DNA of 64,000 nt, taken from the NCBI GenBank assembly GCA_965248675.1, contig CBDFJZ010000007.1, forward strand, positions 434,001 through 498,000, given 5' to 3'. Source of the stretch: UBA6627 sp965248675 (lineage in GTDB: Bacteria; Chloroflexota; Dehalococcoidia; UBA2979). This document shows, piece by piece, positions 61,801 through 64,000 of this stretch. The notes beneath the pieces are model-generated. The model had not been told where the DNA came from. It did not search any database and worked only from the letters and a program-made list of their open reading frames with translations. Position 1 is the stretch's first letter; each line of letters opens with the position of its first letter. The translations under genes and the position numbers were made by a program.

Positions 61801-62012
61801 TGACTGCTCCTCGATCCCGCGCGACGTGGACCGCAGAGCGCCTGTGGTCGCCCAATATTCCTGAGCGGCGATCAGTCGCCTCAGCCCGGACACGATCCTC
61901 GCGATCGCGCGCTGCGTCGGCCCCAGCCTGCACCGTACAGTGTCACGACACAATCTCCGACGCCGCGCGGATCGACGCGAGGCGCGCGAGCAGGAGTTCC
62001 GCGGCGTCTAGG
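61801..62012. other. Short gap between the enoyl-CoA hydratase and the insertion element
   Basis: Promoter region of the minus-strand hydratase. A minus-strand frame read out of the IS end gives LDAAELLLARLASIRAASEI before a stop at 61943-61945, which could be the tail of an interrupted gene, but nothing in the flank beyond the element continues it convincingly. Confidence 0.4.
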
Positions 62013-63057
62013 TGTAGTTCCCACGAACGTTGTTTACAGCCGTGAGACGGGGACGTTCCCACCGATGCCGCCGTGCGGTCGAGCGCGATTGTAGTAGTTG
62101 AGCCAGCGGTCGAGCGCGCGCAGCCGTTCGGGGTTGGAGCGGTAACGGCGGATGTAGGCCCATTCATCCTGGAGCGTGCGGATGAAGCGTTCCGCCTTCC
62201 CGTTCGTCTGCGGACGGTAGGGCCGGGTCAGGTGCAGCCTGACCCCCCGTGCCGCCGCGGTCGCGGTGAAGACGCCAGAGGTGTAGGCCTTCGCGTTGTC
62301 GGTCAGCACGCGACGAACGCTGACCCCGCGCTCACCGAAGTGGGTCGCCGCGCGGGCGAGGAACGCGGCGCAGGTGACGCCTCGCTCATCGGCGAGCGCC
62401 TCGACGTACGCGTAGCGGCTGTGGTCGTCGACGGCAACGTGCAGATAGTCGACGCCACGAGAGCGCCGGGCGTGCGGTCCGCTCTGGGTCGCGGCGAAGC
62501 CCGGGGCGAAGCGCTTGCCGCCGCCGGGCGGGATGCGACCGAGCTTCTTCACGTCGATGTGCAGCAGGTCCCCGGGTCTAGGGTGCTCGTAGCGACGGAC
62601 CGGCTCGCGGGTGACGCGGTGGAGCAGGCTGAGCCGGTTCAGGCCGGCTCGTCGCAGCACCGCGTAGACGGTGGAGCGCGCCACCCCGAGCGCCCAGGCG
62701 ATGCGGTGGGGCCCGAACCCCCGTCGTCGGCGCAGCGCGCAGATCCGGCGGACGAGCCACCGCGGGGTGCGCCGCGGGTGGCGATGTGGCGCCGAGGAGC
62801 GGTCCTCGAGCCCGGCTCTCCCTTCGGTCGCGAAGCGCCGCACCCACTTCGTGACGGTCGCTCGCGAAACCCGGAACTGCCGAGCGACCTCGGCCTGGCG
62901 CCAGCCGGCCCTGACCTCCTGTACCAGCTCCCAGCGGGTGACTGGCGTCAGCCGCGCATTACGATGTGCCATGAGGGACCTCTCCGCTATTGATGTGCAC
63001 TACACACAGCAGCGGACGAGGGACCTCGCTCTGTCAACAACCTATGTGGGAACTACA
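62013..63057 (-). mobile_element. IS481-family insertion sequence, complete
   Basis: A 1045-bp element with one transposase gene. The ends are 27-base imperfect inverted repeats (62013-62039 and 63031-63057) that share the outer 12 bases TGTAGTTCCCAC exactly. CTAGG flanks both sides (62008-62012 and 63059-63063), a direct target duplication around CTAG. IS481 of Bordetella is known to insert at NCTAGN, so the target fits the family. Ends, duplication and an intact transposase point to a recent, possibly active copy. Confidence 0.93.
62034..62972 (-). CDS. IS481-family DDE transposase
   Basis: A 312-residue transposase, full length. N-terminal helix-turn-helix (EVARQFRVSRATVTKWVRRF), a second HTH-like arm (GPHRIAWALGVARSTVYAVL), then an RNase-H-fold core with Asp in LLHIDVKKLGRI, Asp in VLTDNAKAYTSG and Glu in TNGKAERFIRTLQDEWAY. 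The ending WLNYYNRARPHGGIGG is standard for the family. Reading frame uninterrupted, unlike the neighbouring hydratase. Confidence 0.96.
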   Translation of the reverse strand: MAHRNARLTPVTRWELVQEVRAGWRQAEVARQFRVSRATVTKWVRRFATEGRAGLEDRSSAPHRHPRRTPRWLVRRICALRRRRGFGPHRIAWALGVARSTVYAVLRRAGLNRLSLLHRVTREPVRRYEHPRPGDLLHIDVKKLGRIPPGGGKRFAPGFAATQSGPHARRSRGVDYLHVAVDDHSRYAYVEALADERGVTCAAFLARAATHFGERGVSVRRVLTDNAKAYTSGVFTATAAARGVRLHLTRPYRPQTNGKAERFIRTLQDEWAYIRRYRSNPERLRALDRWLNYYNRARPHGGIGGNVPVSRL

Positions 63058-63280
63058 GCTAGGTGGCTGCTGGGCGGATCAAGTCTGCGAGCCGGACGGC
63101 TAGCGCGAGGGGACCGGCATCGAGTTTCGGCCGTTCGACGAGTCAAATTTACGCGTCTGGGTGATCGGCTGCGGAGAGATGACCGGCAACCACTCCGCCT
63201 GCGAACCGGACCGATAGACTCGATGTGGGACCGCGCATCCGCATCGCCGAGACGACTCCCGCCGATCTAGAGGAAGTGCC
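63058..63280. other. Gap after the insertion element with an orphan coding-like tail
   Basis: A plus-strand stretch ending at 63217 reads TGIEFRPFDESNLRVWVIGC and then GEMTGNHSACEPDR before a stop. It looks like a real protein C-terminus but has an in-frame stop at 63101-63103 and no start, so it may be a relic of a gene damaged near the IS insertion. The family is not recognised. AGAGGAAG at 63269-63276 is the ribosome site of the next gene. Confidence 0.4.
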
Positions 63281-64000
63281 ATGGCAGAGACGATCCGTGA
63301 GCTGCTCGACACCGGCGCCGGCGACAACGTGGCGATCGCCGCCCCGGCAAGCGAGCCTCTGAGCTTCGACACCCTGCGCGCCGAGGTCGATCATCTCGCT
63401 GGCCAGCTCGCATTCGCCGGCATCGGAACTGCGGACCGCGTGGGCATCGTGCTGCCAAACGGCCCGGAGATGGCGGTCACCTTCCTCGCCGTCGCCAGCT
63501 GCGCCGCCTCGGCGCCGCTGAACCCCGGCTACCGCGAGCAGGAGTTCCGGTTCTACCTCGGTGACATCGGCGCACGCGCGCTGATCACCCTCGATGGCGA
63601 CGCGGAGGCCGCTCGCGCGGCCGCCGGTCCCGATACCCAGTGCTTGACGCTAGACGGCGAGACCGGCGCCCTCACGCTGCTGCGCGACGGCGTCGCGCTG
63701 GAGACCGCGCCGCCGCACCGACCTGCGCCAGACGACATCGCGATGGTGCTGCACACCTCCGGCACGACGTCGCGGCCGAAGATTGTGCCGTTGTCGCAGC
63801 GCAACCTGGCCATCTCAGCGGCCAACATCCACGCCCACCTCCAGCTCACACCAGCAGATCGCTGTCTGAACGTGATGCCGCTGTTCCACATCCACGGGCT
63901 GATGGCCGCCGTGCTCGCGTCGCTCGATGCCGGCGCCTCGGTGGCCTGCTCGCCGGGCTTCGACGCCTTCCGCTTCTTCGAGTGGATCGAGCAGATCGAG
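63281..64000 (+). CDS. AMP-dependent acyl-CoA synthetase/ligase, 3' end outside window
   Basis: The first 240 residues of an ANL-superfamily enzyme that activates a carboxylic acid to acyl-AMP and then acyl-CoA. LSFDTLRAEVDHLAGQLA and VGIVLPNGPEMAVTFLAVAS form the N-terminal domain. The P-loop MVLHTSGTTSRPKIVPLSQ is followed by CLNVMPLFHIHGLMAAVLAS. The exact form HTSGTTSRPK with FHIHGL resembles Pcs60/AAE3-type oxalyl-CoA synthetases, but other medium-chain ligases are similar. GGAAG lies about five bases before the ATG. Confidence 0.92.
   Translation, partial: MAETIRELLDTGAGDNVAIAAPASEPLSFDTLRAEVDHLAGQLAFAGIGTADRVGIVLPNGPEMAVTFLAVASCAASAPLNPGYREQEFRFYLGDIGARALITLDGDAEAARAAAGPDTQCLTLDGETGALTLLRDGVALETAPPHRPAPDDIAMVLHTSGTTSRPKIVPLSQRNLAISAANIHAHLQLTPADRCLNVMPLFHIHGLMAAVLASLDAGASVACSPGFDAFRFFEWIEQIE

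Noticed and set aside
61943..62012. Minus-strand tail LDAAELLLARLASIRAASEI as an IS-interrupted gene
   Set aside because: Joining the two flanks across the target duplication leaves an open frame but no recognisable protein beyond the element; evidence too thin for a gene call.
1..64000. tRNA, rRNA, CRISPR array or replication origin
   Set aside because: No TTCGANNCC-type T-arm with a cloverleaf context, no rRNA blocks, no regularly spaced repeats and no DnaA-box cluster were seen by eye; a covariance-model scan could still find a missed small RNA.

Overview
The window is a dense, high-GC (roughly two thirds G+C by eye) bacterial chromosome segment with no rRNA or tRNA genes, no CRISPR array and no phage genes. 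The content fits a free-living or host-associated aerobic heterotroph of the Chloroflexota (Dehalococcoidia/SAR202-like) or a similar lineage: several CaiB/BaiF CoA-transferases, enoyl-CoA hydratases and flavin monooxygenases, a molybdenum hydroxylase, acyl-CoA carboxyltransferases, cytosolic sulfatases with their maturase, and a 180-kDa-class NAD-glutamate dehydrogenase. The taxonomic placement is inference from gene content and was not checked by phylogeny.

Layout. 1-5258: an LpxL-like acyltransferase cut by the window edge (minus), then a plus-strand run of a 2Fe-2S subunit, a molybdopterin subunit and a carboxyltransferase. 5255-12363: an exported metallo-beta-lactamase protein, DUF2087 and DinB proteins, a Nudix hydrolase, a D-aminoacylase-like amidohydrolase, an NDP-forming acyl-CoA synthetase alpha-like protein and a DUF3179 lipoprotein. 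12506-26235: a long minus-strand run with a tandem CaiB fusion, Nudix, enoyl-CoA hydratase, CaiB, enoyl-CoA hydratase, an FAD amine/amino-acid oxidase, a glutamine-synthetase-family ligase and NAD-GDH. This looks like amine or amino-acid catabolism feeding 2-oxoglutarate and acyl-CoA pools. 26332-36663: a coiled-coil membrane protein, a thiolase-like/DUF35 pair, a GIY-YIG-like protein, acyl-CoA dehydrogenase, enoyl-CoA hydratase, PHP, phosphotransferase, methyltransferase, a SnoaL-like protein and a VapBC pair with a palindromic operator. 36800-44718: a ferric-iron ABC transporter (binding protein divergent from permease and ATPase), then a peptide-type ABC transporter without ATPases. 44886-48205: a DszA/NtaA-type flavin monooxygenase, QueA and an SDR. 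48410-54911: two sulfatases, an enoyl-CoA hydratase, the formylglycine-generating enzyme and an SDR. 54924-64000: a CHY zinc finger protein, a second carboxyltransferase, an NHL-repeat protein, a luciferase-like oxidoreductase, a fatty-acid desaturase, a broken enoyl-CoA hydratase, an IS481-family element and the start of an AMP-dependent acyl-CoA ligase.

Six otherwise well-conserved genes are interrupted by nine reading-frame shifts. In every case the sequence has extra bases, most often in G/C runs. Assembly or sequencing error is the simplest explanation, so these proteins are described here as single reconstructed products.
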